Assembly: GCF_900199405.1 (NCBI RefSeq)
Contig: NZ_LT963430.1
Coordinates: 3,793,894-3,857,893, forward strand
Reading direction: 5' to 3'
Source of the DNA: Beduinella massiliensis
GTDB taxonomy: Bacteria; Bacillota; Clostridia; Christensenellales; Aristaeellaceae
Length of the DNA: 64,000 nucleotides
Shown piece after piece: positions 1 to 7,251 of this stretch (positions are counted from its first letter, which is position 1; each line of letters starts with the position of its first letter). Under the pieces are notes generated by a model. That model ran no database searches and was not told where the DNA came from. It saw only the letters and a program-made list of their open reading frames with translations. Both the position numbers and the translations under genes were made by a program.

Positions 1-87
1 CGCCGTGACCAGAATGAGCTGCCAGCCCTTCTTCCACAGGTATCGCAGCGTGCCCTCGAAGCGCGACCTCTTAAGCGCCGATTCCAT
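1..87 (-). CDS. N-terminus of a probable ABC transporter membrane subunit (cut by window edge)
   Basis: Reading the minus strand from an ATG at 85-87 gives 29 residues that run off the left edge of the window. The start lies inside the 3' end of the ABC ATPase gene (17-base overlap), so the two are translationally coupled. The visible part is basic (KRSRFEG, then a WKKGW stretch) and turns hydrophobic at the edge, as in the first membrane segment of a permease. GntR/ATPase pairs of this kind normally have a membrane partner next, which is why I call it a permease; too little is visible to prove it. Confidence 0.5.
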   Translation of the reverse strand, partial: MESALKRSRFEGTLRYLWKKGWQLILVTA

Positions 88-961
88 CGTCCTCAACCCC
101 CTTCTTCTCTTCCGTGAGCAGTACGAACAGACGCTGCAGGCCGATGGGCTCCGTCTTCACCGTGTCCGGGAACACGTGGGGCTCGCTCAGGAACACGCTG
201 CGGGCCATCGCGCCCGCGAAGACCTCCTCGCGCAGCACCCGCAGCCCCTGCGTGGCCGCGACCACCGCCTCCGGCGTGCCGCTGACCGCGACGCTGAGCT
301 CGCGCAGCGTATCCACGTCCTGCTGCAAAATCAGCCTGCCGTGGTCGATCATGACAGCGACCTCCAGCACGCGCGCCACCTCGTCGATGAGGTGCGTGCT
401 GAGCACGATGGTGCGCGGGTTCTCCGCGTAAGAGTCGATCAGCGCGTCGTAAAAGCGCTCGCGGCTGACCGCGTCGAGCCCCAGGCTCGGCTCGTCGAAG
501 ATCGTAATCGACGCCTGCGACGCAAGGCCGCAGACGAGCCCGACCGCGGTCTGCATGCCGCGCGACAGGCCCTTGGTCTTGCGTCGCACGTCCAGCTCGA
601 ACTGGTCGATCATCTTGGTGCAGACCGCGTCGCTCCAGTTCGGGTGCAGCCTGCGCTCGACGTCCAGCACGTCCTTCACCCGCGTCAGCCCGCCAAAATC
701 CGGGGTGTCGCTGATAAAGCACAGGCTCCCCAGCGCCGCCGCGCTGTTCTGGGGCGTGCGGCCGTTTATGAGCACCTGACCGCTGCGGGTAAACGCCTGC
801 GCCGTAAGCAGCCGCAGAAACGTCGATTTGCCCGCCCCGTTTCGGCCCAGCAGACCGTAAATATGCCCGCTCTCCATCTTGCAGCTGAAATGATCGAGCG
901 CCTGCGTCTTGCCAAAGCGCATGGACAAATCCTTCGCCTCGATCGCCGGTATATCCGCCAT
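71..961 (-). CDS. ABC transporter ATP-binding protein, YtrB/EcsA-like
   Basis: This is a 296-residue cytoplasmic ABC ATPase that would power the membrane protein encoded just downstream. Walker A is GRNGAGKST (39-47). The signature is a degenerate LSRGMQTAV (132-140). Walker B plus D-loop is ITIFDEPSLGLD (152-163), and the switch His lies in STHLIDE near 189. The C-terminal 80 residues resemble the accessory region of exporters of the YtrB class rather than a TOBE domain. The start ATG at 961 has a GGAGGAG ribosome site, and the gene begins two bases after the GntR gene ends, so this is a GntR-ATPase-permease operon. The substrate cannot be read from sequence; families with this layout handle peptide antibiotics or envelope stress. 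Confidence 0.85.
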   Translation of the reverse strand: MADIPAIEAKDLSMRFGKTQALDHFSCKMESGHIYGLLGRNGAGKSTFLRLLTAQAFTRSGQVLINGRTPQNSAAALGSLCFISDTPDFGGLTRVKDVLDVERRLHPNWSDAVCTKMIDQFELDVRRKTKGLSRGMQTAVGLVCGLASQASITIFDEPSLGLDAVSRERFYDALIDSYAENPRTIVLSTHLIDEVARVLEVAVMIDHGRLILQQDVDTLRELSVAVSGTPEAVVAATQGLRVLREEVFAGAMARSVFLSEPHVFPDTVKTEPIGLQRLFVLLTEEKKGVEDDGIGA

Positions 962-963
962 CT

Positions 964-1338
964 TTATTCTCCTCCGTCTTCGTTCATGTACGCGTCCACC
1001 GCCGCGCGAATCTGATCGCTCCTGATGCCGAGCGCCTTCGCCTCCGCGATGAGCGACGGCAGCCGCGCCTCAAAAAACGCTTTCTGCCGCTTTTGCTCGA
1101 CGAGCTCCCGACTCCCCGGGGATACGAACATGCCGATTCCCCGTTTTTTGTAGATGATCCCCTCGTCCACCAGCAGGGAAAACCCCTTGGCGACCGTCGC
1201 CGGATTGATGTTGAAGTGCCGCGAAACAGCGTTGGTCGAGGGCACCGCGTCCTCCGGCTCCAGCCTTCCGGCGAGGATGTCGTCCTCGATCATCTGGGCT
1301 ACCTGCATGTATATGCTGACGCCTTCTTGAAAGGGCAT
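964..1338 (-). CDS. GntR-family transcriptional regulator, YtrA type
   Basis: A 124-residue repressor-sized protein. The N-terminal winged helix-turn-helix (about 10-70) contains the GntR hallmark block VPSTNAVSRHFNINPATVAKG. The C-terminal part is short and helical, as in the YtrA subfamily, which has no large effector domain. I choose the ATG at 1338 because GGAGG (1346-1350) sits 7 bases upstream; an in-frame ATG further up lacks this. It heads an operon with an ABC ATPase and probably controls its own promoter through the perfect inverted repeat at 1381-1402. Confidence 0.88.
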   Translation of the reverse strand: MPFQEGVSIYMQVAQMIEDDILAGRLEPEDAVPSTNAVSRHFNINPATVAKGFSLLVDEGIIYKKRGIGMFVSPGSRELVEQKRQKAFFEARLPSLIAEAKALGIRSDQIRAAVDAYMNEDGGE

Positions 1339-1380
1339 GCGGCATCCTCCTTTCCGGTTTATTGGTTGCTCCGTTGAGTG

Positions 1381-1402
1381 GTTCATTAGTGATGTAATGA
1401 AC
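1381..1402. promoter_or_regulatory. Inverted-repeat operator for the GntR regulator
   Basis: GTTCATTA, six bases, then TAATGAAC is a perfect 8+8 inverted repeat. It begins at the last base of the -10 element of the GntR promoter and covers the start site, the classical position for autorepression. Assignment to the adjacent GntR protein is inference. Confidence 0.7.
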
Positions 1403-1429
1403 TATAACACCCTTTCTTTCAAATGTCAA
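1401..1429 (-). promoter_or_regulatory. Promoter of the GntR-ABC operon
   Basis: On the minus strand TTGACA (1424-1429), a 17-base spacer and TATAGT (1401-1406) form a near-consensus sigma-A promoter. The operator at 1381-1402 abuts the -10. Confidence 0.75.
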
Positions 1430-1458
1430 GCCCTAAAACCGGAAATTCAAAAAAATGA

Positions 1459-1488
1459 TTGACACCTGGAAGCTGCCGGGCGTATACT
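1459..1488 (+). promoter_or_regulatory. Promoter of the DAHP synthase transcript
   Basis: TTGACA (1459-1464), 18 bases, TATACT (1483-1488). It reads into the leader peptide and attenuator and is divergent from the GntR promoter about 30 bp away. Confidence 0.75.
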
Positions 1489-1518
1489 GAAGCCACGACA
1501 AGACCGGGAGGTATTTTC

Positions 1519-1596
1519 ATGACGTCATCTGTGCGCGCGTACGCCTATCAGATCCTGTATTATTGCGATAATACGGGCTGTTTGCGTTGCGCATAG
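1519..1596 (+). CDS. Tyr-rich leader peptide of the DAHP synthase attenuator
   Basis: A 25-codon reading frame (ATG 1519, TAG 1594-1596) has a good ribosome site, GGGAGGT at 1506-1512, six bases ahead. Four of its 25 residues are Tyr, in the cluster YAYQILYY (codons at 1540, 1546, 1558 and 1561). A strong terminator follows 27 bases after the stop, and then aroF. This is the layout of amino-acid attenuation: scarce charged tRNA-Tyr would stall the ribosome over the Tyr codons and free downstream RNA to refold. Tyrosine is an end product of the pathway that DAHP synthase begins, which supports the reading. Confidence 0.75.
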   Translation: MTSSVRAYAYQILYYCDNTGCLRCA

Positions 1597-1651
1597 AGGA
1601 TACGGTCCATCGGCGCAATTCAGGCAGTCCCGAAAAGGGACTGCCTTTTTT
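1575..1651 (+). terminator. Attenuator of aroF with possible antiterminator
   Basis: The terminator is GGCAGTCCC (1623-1631), a GAAAA loop, GGGACTGCC (1637-1645) and six T. A competing helix can form between GGGCTGTT (1575-1582), inside the leader peptide, and GGCAGTCC (1623-1630), using G-U pairs; it would destroy the terminator. The 5' half begins about 15 bases past the TATTAT codons, just beyond a ribosome stalled there. The terminator is seen directly; the antiterminator pairing is my fold by eye. Confidence 0.75.
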
Positions 1652-1685
1652 GTAGCATGGCAGCACGGAAAGGAAGGCACACTTT

Positions 1686-2702
1686 ATGATTATTATCCTG
1701 AAAAACGGCACCCCGCAGCAGAGAATCGACGAACTCATCCGCGACGTGGAGAAGATGGGCGTGCATGTGCACTACAGTGCAGGTACGCAATCGACTATTC
1801 TGGGCCTCGTCGGCGACGTATCCCACGTGAACCCCGACACCCTGCGCGCAAACGACGTGGTAGCGGACGTCAGGCGTATTTCGGAGCCCTACAAGGCGGC
1901 AAACCGGCGCTTTCACCCGGACGATACGCTCATCACGGTCGCCGGGCGGACGATCGGCGAGGGCTTCTTCCACGTGATTGCAGGCCCTTGCTCGGTGGAA
2001 AGCGAAGAGCAGCTGCTCACCGTCGCCAAGTCCGTGAAGGAGAGCGGCGCGACGTTCCTGCGAGGGGGCGCGTTCAAGCCGCGCACGTCCCCCTACTCGT
2101 TTCAGGGGTTAGAGACGGACGGCCTGCGGCTGCTGATCGAGGCGCGGCGCGCGACGGGGCTTCCGATTGTCACGGAGATCATGGGCGAGTCGCAGCTTTC
2201 CGACTTCGCGGATGTGGACGTCATACAGGTCGGCGCGCGCAACATGCAGAACTTCCGCCTTTTAAAGGAACTGGGCCACAGCAAAAAGCCAATTCTGCTC
2301 AAGCGCGGCCTCGCGAACACCATCGAGGAGTTGCTCATGAGCGCGGAATACATCCTCGCGGGCGGTAACCCGAACGTAATCCTCTGCGAGCGCGGCATCC
2401 GCACCTTTGAAAAGATGATTCGAAATAACCTGGACATCTCTGCGATCCCGCTGATCAAAGAAAAGTCGCACCTGCCCGTGATCGTCGACCCCAGCCACGC
2501 GGCGGGCATGGCGCGCATGGTGCCCCCGCTCGCCCGTGCGGCCATCGCCGCGGGCGCGGACGGCCTGCTGATCGAGGTGCACAACAACCCGGCCTGCGCC
2601 CTGTGCGACGGCGCGCAGTCGCTCGACATGCCCGCGTTCGCCTCCGTCATGCAGGACGTCAGGCGGCGCGCCGCGTTTGAAGAAAAGCGGCTCGGCGCAT
2701 AA
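1686..2702 (+). CDS. aroF: 3-deoxy-7-phosphoheptulonate (DAHP) synthase
   Basis: This enzyme joins phosphoenolpyruvate and erythrose-4-phosphate in the first step of the shikimate pathway. The protein has 338 residues. The first ~70 form the ferredoxin-like regulatory domain of the type I-beta (Thermotoga/AroF) class, where Tyr or Phe feedback acts in known members. The TIM barrel follows, with AGPCSVES (99-106), RGGAFKPRTSPYSFQG (126-141), a late IVDPSHAAG and IEVHNNP. The ATG at 1686 is preceded by AAGGAAGG. It is a one-gene transcript behind a Tyr-rich attenuator, so control may act both on transcription (Tyr supply) and on the enzyme. Confidence 0.95.
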   Translation: MIIILKNGTPQQRIDELIRDVEKMGVHVHYSAGTQSTILGLVGDVSHVNPDTLRANDVVADVRRISEPYKAANRRFHPDDTLITVAGRTIGEGFFHVIAGPCSVESEEQLLTVAKSVKESGATFLRGGAFKPRTSPYSFQGLETDGLRLLIEARRATGLPIVTEIMGESQLSDFADVDVIQVGARNMQNFRLLKELGHSKKPILLKRGLANTIEELLMSAEYILAGGNPNVILCERGIRTFEKMIRNNLDISAIPLIKEKSHLPVIVDPSHAAGMARMVPPLARAAIAAGADGLLIEVHNNPACALCDGAQSLDMPAFASVMQDVRRRAAFEEKRLGA

Positions 2703-2719
2703 CCTCCTGTGCCCCTGGA

Positions 2720-2747
2720 AGCGCCCCGCGCTCTCCGGGGGCTTTTT
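2720..2747 (+). terminator. Terminator after aroF
   Basis: AGCGCCCCG and CCGGGGGCT form a GC-rich hairpin followed by a T run. Confidence 0.6.
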
Positions 2748-2757
2748 CTGCGCCCGC

Positions 2758-2786
2758 TTGTCCCTGCCCTTCCGCTCTGCTATAAT
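2758..2786 (+). promoter_or_regulatory. Promoter of the membrane protein pair
   Basis: TTGTCC (2758-2763), 17 bases, TATAAT (2781-2786). The -10 is perfect, with the gene start 34 bases downstream. Confidence 0.7.
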
Positions 2787-2819
2787 AGGAACATCTTCCA
2801 AATACAAAGGAGACGACTC

Positions 2820-4307
2820 ATGCGCGATTTATTCGCATCCCGCAGGCGGGTTTTCTTTTCCCTTGCGCTCCTTCTCTTTCTGCTCGCGCTCTGCGCCTGC
2901 GTGCTCTACGCGCACGATGACCTTGAGTGGGGAACGCAGCCGGGCCTCGACCGGCTCGCGAGCGGGTTTCAGGGGTACAACGGCCGTTACCTTGGCAACC
3001 TCATCGTCATGGCGCTGACGCGAAGCCCGCTGCTCCGCACCGCGTTCATGGCTGCGTGCCTCTTCCTCACGGTTACGCTGTCCGCCCTGTTTGCCGGCAG
3101 CGCGCGGTCGCTTCCCCTGATGACGGCGCTCTTTCTCATGCTGCCGGTGACCATCGCCCGCCAGACGCTGGGCTGGGTTTCCGGCTTCGCCAACTACGGC
3201 ACGGCCGCCGCGCTCGTGGCCGCGCTGCTTTACGCCGCTCGCGGTCTCTTCGAGGATTCGCCCGTCCCTCAGCGCCGGGCCTTCGCGCTGCCCATGCTGC
3301 TGCTCGGGCTTTGCGGTGCGCTGCTCATGGAGAACGTGACGGTCTTCTTTGTGCTCATGCCCTTTGGCCTCTACCTTTACGGCAGACGGCGCGGCGCGGC
3401 TTCGACGCCGCTTCTCTTCTGCGCGCTGGGCGCGCTGCTCGGCGCGGCCCTGATGTTTTCAAACCCCGTATACCGCTCCATCGCGGCCGGGAGCGACGGC
3501 TACCGTTCCGTCACGCTCTTCGCCAGCCCCCTTAGGACGCTCTTCGCATGCTTCGACACCTTCAGCCGCGAGATGACCAGCCCCCTGCTCATGGATGCGC
3601 TGGCCCTGCTGCTCGTCCTTTCCGGGCTCTGCTTCGCTTTGCTGCTTTCCGGCGCGCAAAGAGGTCCGATCGCGCGCCTATGCGCGGGAGGCGTCGCACT
3701 CTATCCGCTCTATCCGCTGATGCGCCGCCTGCATCCCAAGTGGTATCCCTTCGGCAGCTATACGCCCTATCTGGAGGGAACGCTGGCGCTGCTGTATCTC
3801 GCGTGCCTGCTCGGCGTGCTGCTCACCTGCCTGCCCGCCGGGACGGCGCGGCGGCGCTCGCTCGCGCTCTATCTATCCGCGGCGCTGTTGACCGCGCCGC
3901 TGTGCGCCGTTTCGCCGTTGGGCGGGCGCTGCTTCCTGCCCGTCTACGTGCTGCTGTGCGCGCTGACGGCGCAGCTCGCCTGCGCCGTTCTCTCGGAGGA
4001 TATGCGGCGGCGGCTCCTGTCGCTCTGCCTCGCCGCCGCCGCAGGACTATGCAGCCTGTGGCTGAGCATCTTCGTCAAGAACGCACTTTCGCAGGCCGAA
4101 CGGCTCGCCTACCTGCGCGCGCAGGCCCAAGCCGGGGCGCAGGAGGCGTACCTTCCGGAGCTTCCCTATCCGGGCTATACCTGGATCGCCACGCCGACGC
4201 TCGAGGAAGGCCAGCGCACATTCCTCAGCTTTTACGCGCTGCCGGAGGACATGCGTCTCTCGTACGTCTCCTACGAGGACTGGTATCAGATCAAGAAGGG
4301 GTTATGA
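2820..4307 (+). CDS. Polytopic membrane protein, GT-C/DUF6056-like (first of tandem pair)
   Basis: A 495-residue integral membrane protein with about ten hydrophobic segments. The ATG at 2820 follows a ribosome site (AAAGGAG). After the first membrane helix comes an external loop with DDLEWG and YNGRYLGN. An acidic DD motif in the first outside loop is the usual catalytic position in GT-C glycosyltransferases that use lipid-linked sugars. MENVT in the middle and a C-terminal YxDWYQ element also recur in the paralogue downstream. I think this is the DUF6056 family, unproven without a profile search. It is translationally coupled to the next gene through ATGA. A role in cell-surface glycan modification is inference. 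Confidence 0.65.
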   Translation: MRDLFASRRRVFFSLALLLFLLALCACVLYAHDDLEWGTQPGLDRLASGFQGYNGRYLGNLIVMALTRSPLLRTAFMAACLFLTVTLSALFAGSARSLPLMTALFLMLPVTIARQTLGWVSGFANYGTAAALVAALLYAARGLFEDSPVPQRRAFALPMLLLGLCGALLMENVTVFFVLMPFGLYLYGRRRGAASTPLLFCALGALLGAALMFSNPVYRSIAAGSDGYRSVTLFASPLRTLFACFDTFSREMTSPLLMDALALLLVLSGLCFALLLSGAQRGPIARLCAGGVALYPLYPLMRRLHPKWYPFGSYTPYLEGTLALLYLACLLGVLLTCLPAGTARRRSLALYLSAALLTAPLCAVSPLGGRCFLPVYVLLCALTAQLACAVLSEDMRRRLLSLCLAAAAGLCSLWLSIFVKNALSQAERLAYLRAQAQAGAQEAYLPELPYPGYTWIATPTLEEGQRTFLSFYALPEDMRLSYVSYEDWYQIKKGL

Positions 4308-5797
4308 TGACGATGCGAAGTTCTGCCGCGCGCCGCAGGGCGCTGCTATGCGTCCTGGCGATGGCGCTCTCGCTGCTGCTGCTCTTTCGCCTCACGGTCT
4401 ACGCCAACGACGACTGGGATTGGGGCTCGCAGCGCGGCCTTGAACGCCTGCTGCACGGTCTTTCCGGCTACAACGGGCGGTATCTGGGCAACGCGCTGGC
4501 CGTCCTGCTCTGCCGCGTGCCTACGCTCAAGGCGCTGTTCATGGCCGTCGTGACGTTGGGGCTCATGCTCGTCCCCTGTCTCATGCAGCGCAGAGCAAAG
4601 GCCCTCTCCTGCGGTCTGCTGCTCGCCGGCTACGCCTGCGTGCTCCTCATGCCCCCGCCCATCGCCCGTCAGACCGTCGGCTGGGTCTCAGGCTTCATCA
4701 ACTACGCCGCAGGCGCGCTATGCGTTCTGCTCGTCCTGTACGGCGCGCGCGGCCTCTTTCTGGATGCGCCCTCCCTGCCGGGACGATGGGCGGGCCCGCT
4801 GCTCTTTCTAAACGGGCTGCTCGGCGCGCTGCTCATGGAAAACGTCACCGTCGTGCTCGCGGCGCTTCCGCTTGCGCTGTACGTCTACGGCCGCGCCCGC
4901 GGCGTGCGCGGCCGGGCGATGCTTCTCGCTTTCGCAGGGGCCCTGCTGGGCGCCGCATGGATGTTTTCAAATCCCGCCTATCGCGCGACACTCGCGGGCG
5001 GGGATTTTTACCGCACCACTGCCCTGGGCCGCAGCCTTCCCGCCATGGCCGCCTCCGCCTGGAACGCGTGGCAGTCCCTGGGCGCTTCCATGCTCGTGGG
5101 CAGCAACGTCATGCTCCTTCTGCTGCTCGCGCTGTGCGCCCTGTTCGCAAGGCCTACGCACGCTGTCGGCCGTGCAGCGCGCGCTTTCCTGATCTGCTAT
5201 CCGCTCTACCCGCTGCTTCGAAGGCTCAACGTAAGCTGGGCTGTCCTGGGCGCCTACACCCAGCACCTGGACGCCGCGCTCTCGCTCCTTTATCTCGCCG
5301 CGCTGCTCCTCATCGCGCGCTTCGGGCCCTATGCTGCCCCGCGCAGGCGGCGCCTTGTCTGTTATTGGCTGTGCGCCGCGCTGCTGACCGCGCCGCTGCT
5401 CCTCATCACCCCGGTCAGCGAGCGCTGCTACATGCCCTCATTCGCACTGCTGGCGGCGTTTGCGGTCGAGTGCTTCGGCCAGGCGCTGGAAGACGGCGTT
5501 CAGCTTACGCGGCCGCTCGCGCTGTGCGCCGCGCTGCTATGCGTCTTTTATGTGAGCATCCACGGCCGAAACTTTCTGTGCGAGCGCGAACGCGTCGCCT
5601 ACCTGCGCGCCTGCGCCGAAGCCGGCCAGCAGGAGGCCTACCTCACCCAGCTGCCGTACAACGGCTATACCTTTCTGGGCACGCCACACGATGCGGATAA
5701 AACGCTCGATTTCCTGCGCTTTTACGGCCTTCCGGAGGATATGCGCCTCACGGTGGTCTCCTATGACGAATGGTATCAGCTTCGCAGATCGCTTTAA
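4304..5797 (+). CDS. Polytopic membrane protein, GT-C/DUF6056-like (second of tandem pair)
   Basis: A 497-residue paralogue of the preceding protein, starting inside its stop codon (ATGA overlap, ATG 4304). The same landmarks appear in the same order: a first-loop DDWDWG, YNGRYLGN, RQTVGWVSGF, MENVT, MFSNPAYR, YPLYPLLRR, and a C-terminal PEDMR..YDEWYQ. The pair therefore arose by tandem duplication. Conservation is highest in the outside loop and at the C-terminal tail, so both copies probably kept the same chemistry with different substrates. An IS element is inserted 14 bases after the stop; the left copy of its 25-bp target duplication contains the stop codon, but the reading frame is intact. 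Confidence 0.65.
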   Translation: MMTMRSSAARRRALLCVLAMALSLLLLFRLTVYANDDWDWGSQRGLERLLHGLSGYNGRYLGNALAVLLCRVPTLKALFMAVVTLGLMLVPCLMQRRAKALSCGLLLAGYACVLLMPPPIARQTVGWVSGFINYAAGALCVLLVLYGARGLFLDAPSLPGRWAGPLLFLNGLLGALLMENVTVVLAALPLALYVYGRARGVRGRAMLLAFAGALLGAAWMFSNPAYRATLAGGDFYRTTALGRSLPAMAASAWNAWQSLGASMLVGSNVMLLLLLALCALFARPTHAVGRAARAFLICYPLYPLLRRLNVSWAVLGAYTQHLDAALSLLYLAALLLIARFGPYAAPRRRRLVCYWLCAALLTAPLLLITPVSERCYMPSFALLAAFAVECFGQALEDGVQLTRPLALCAALLCVFYVSIHGRNFLCERERVAYLRACAEAGQQEAYLTQLPYNGYTFLGTPHDADKTLDFLRFYGLPEDMRLTVVSYDEWYQLRRSL

Positions 5798-5811
5798 CAC
5801 GCTAAAATTTT
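5787..5811. repeat. Left 25-bp target-site duplication of IS copy 1
   Basis: These 25 bases, starting GATCGCTTTAACACG, recur exactly at 6875-6899 on the other side of the IS. They include the last codons and stop of the upstream membrane protein gene. Confidence 0.9.
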
Positions 5812-6874
5812 TGTAGGTTTGTCAAACATCTTGGACAGTGAAAGCAAGAAGGAACTCTCTAGGCGAAACCCAGAGGAGAGGGCGCATCGGTCTGTTGTTG
5901 GTGCGAGCTTGGTGGGCAGCTAGCTGCCCACCAAAGTCATCGAGCGAGAAGAAAGAGTGGGAATCGTAGAATAGCTTTTGGTCTTCTCTGTGACTGCGTT
6001 CAACCTTACCGTTGTGGCGAGGTGTATATGGTTTTATGAGCTTGTGCCGAATTCCCAGATCAGCAGCCGTTTTCTCAAACAGAGTTACCTGATTGCGTTT
6101 GCTGTTGGAAAAGCGGTTGGTGAATTCAAAGCCGTTGTCGGTCTGGACACACTTTACCCGGATACCCCGGCGGGCATACCACTTGAACAGCCTTTTGAGA
6201 AAGTCAGCGGAAGAATAGGTGGACTGCTCAGGGTAAGCGGCCAGGAAGCGCAGTCGGGTAAACTCATCCATGGCAGTGTACTGAAACAGGCGCAGCTCCG
6301 GGTCCGCGATACAGCGGCGGGGCACCACCTTCACATCCACCTGAACGCGCTGTCCAGGATAGGTCATCTGCTCATAAGGCTTGGGCCTATAAGCCGGCTT
6401 CTTCTCGGCTTGTGGGAATAACCCCAGTCTCCGCATCACGCGGAAGAGGCTCTCCGGGCGGCGGGTATATCCCCGCCGACGTAAGCGGTGCCACAGTTCC
6501 ACCATGCCTAGTTTGGGATCTCTGCGGCGCATATCCCGGATCAGCTTCAGCTCCGCTTCGGTATGTTGGTTGGGATGACTGTGGGGACGCCGAGACTGGC
6601 AGGCCAGGGAGGCCATGCTCCCATCCCAGCGAGCTTTCCAGAAGTAGATATACGACCGGCTCTTGTTGTATTTCCGGCTGGCCCGGCTCACGCCGTATTT
6701 CTGCGCATACTTCATCAGGGATTGCCGATATGCCATGTCCTGTGTTATACTCTTGCTCATGAAGGATGTGGCCCCTCTCGTATAGTTGTTGTCCGCAACT
6801 CCAACTATAACCGATGAGGCCATATCCTTCATCCTTTTTTCCTTCTACTGTCCAATATGTATTGTACTCCTACA
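5812..6874 (-). mobile_element. IS1202-like insertion sequence, copy 1 (1063 bp)
   Basis: The element runs from TGTAGG (5812) to CCTACA (6874). The 27-bp ends match at 20 positions as imperfect inverted repeats, with TGTAGG outside and TTGGACAG inside. It carries one transposase gene on the minus strand and is flanked by a perfect 25-bp direct repeat. A near-identical second copy lies at 35773-36836. Long duplications of about 24-29 bp are characteristic of the IS1202 family, which has an IS481-like DDE transposase, hence the name. The near identity of the copies indicates recent movement. Confidence 0.88.
5822..6760 (-). CDS. IS transposase (DDE/rve type), copy 1
   Basis: A 312-residue transposase read from the ATG at 6760. 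An N-terminal helix-turn-helix region (KYGVSRASRKYNKSRSY) is followed by an integrase core: VQVDVKVV with the first Asp, VQTDNGFEFT with the second, and NGKVERSHRED with the Glu. The frame can be opened further upstream here, but in the second copy a one-base insertion breaks that extension while the protein from this Met onward is intact, so this is the likelier start. It appears full length and active. Confidence 0.88.
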   Translation of the reverse strand: MSKSITQDMAYRQSLMKYAQKYGVSRASRKYNKSRSYIYFWKARWDGSMASLACQSRRPHSHPNQHTEAELKLIRDMRRRDPKLGMVELWHRLRRRGYTRRPESLFRVMRRLGLFPQAEKKPAYRPKPYEQMTYPGQRVQVDVKVVPRRCIADPELRLFQYTAMDEFTRLRFLAAYPEQSTYSSADFLKRLFKWYARRGIRVKCVQTDNGFEFTNRFSNSKRNQVTLFEKTAADLGIRHKLIKPYTPRHNGKVERSHREDQKLFYDSHSFFSLDDFGGQLAAHQARTNNRPMRPLLWVSPREFLLAFTVQDV

Positions 6875-6899
6875 GATCGCTTTAACACGCTAAAATTTT
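6875..6899. repeat. Right 25-bp target-site duplication of IS copy 1
   Basis: Exact copy of 5787-5811. It ends four bases before the -35 hexamer of the ilv promoter, so the duplicated bases correspond to about -64 to -40 of that promoter. Confidence 0.9.
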
Positions 6900-6903
6900 C
6901 TGC

Positions 6904-6932
6904 TTGACAGGCCATCGCCCCGGTGGTATCAT
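6904..6932 (+). promoter_or_regulatory. Promoter of the ilv operon
   Basis: TTGACA (6904-6909), 17 bases, TATCAT (6927-6932). The start site should lie near 6939, just ahead of the T-box leader. The IS stopped immediately upstream and left the promoter whole. Confidence 0.8.
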
Positions 6933-6938
6933 AACAGC

Positions 6939-7230
6939 CAATAACACCATATTGCGTTGCGATGACGAGGAAAAGCCCGCGCCGGAGGGCTGCAGAGAGG
7001 GAATGGTGGTGCAAATTCCCGCGGAAGGCGCGGTATAACGTCCCCTCTGAGCAGCGGGCTGAACGCATCTGTCATTAGGCCCGCCGGAGCCCTCGCCGAG
7101 AAAAGAGGTACGGGTATAAGGTTCTGCCGGCGGCAGGCCGCGTATCCGGTGAGCGCATGCCCAAGGCATGAATTTAGGTGGTACCGCGAAGCAGCTTTCG
7201 TCCTAAAGAAAGGACGAAAGCTGCTTTTTT
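6939..7230 (+). promoter_or_regulatory. T-box leader of the ilv operon
   Basis: The T-box core AGGTGGTACCGCG (7176-7188) is directly followed by a long terminator. The bulge TGGT (7179-7182) would pair with the ACCA end of an uncharged tRNA with an A discriminator. Stem I starts around GATGACGAGG (6961) and closes near GTCATT (7071), with the pair GCCCGC/GCGGGC above. The specifier region reads GAACGCATCTG at 7061-7071. ATC (7067-7069, Ile) fits the operon, but the triplet directly after GAA is CGC (Arg), so I leave the amino acid open. The leader senses uncharged tRNA and prevents termination. Confidence 0.9.
7190..7230 (+). terminator. T-box terminator
   Basis: A 14-bp perfect stem (7190-7203 with 7212-7225) is followed by a T run. 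Its 5' side overlaps what would be the antiterminator. Confidence 0.9.
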
Positions 7231-7251
7231 ATATCCAGAAAGGAGTTTCTT

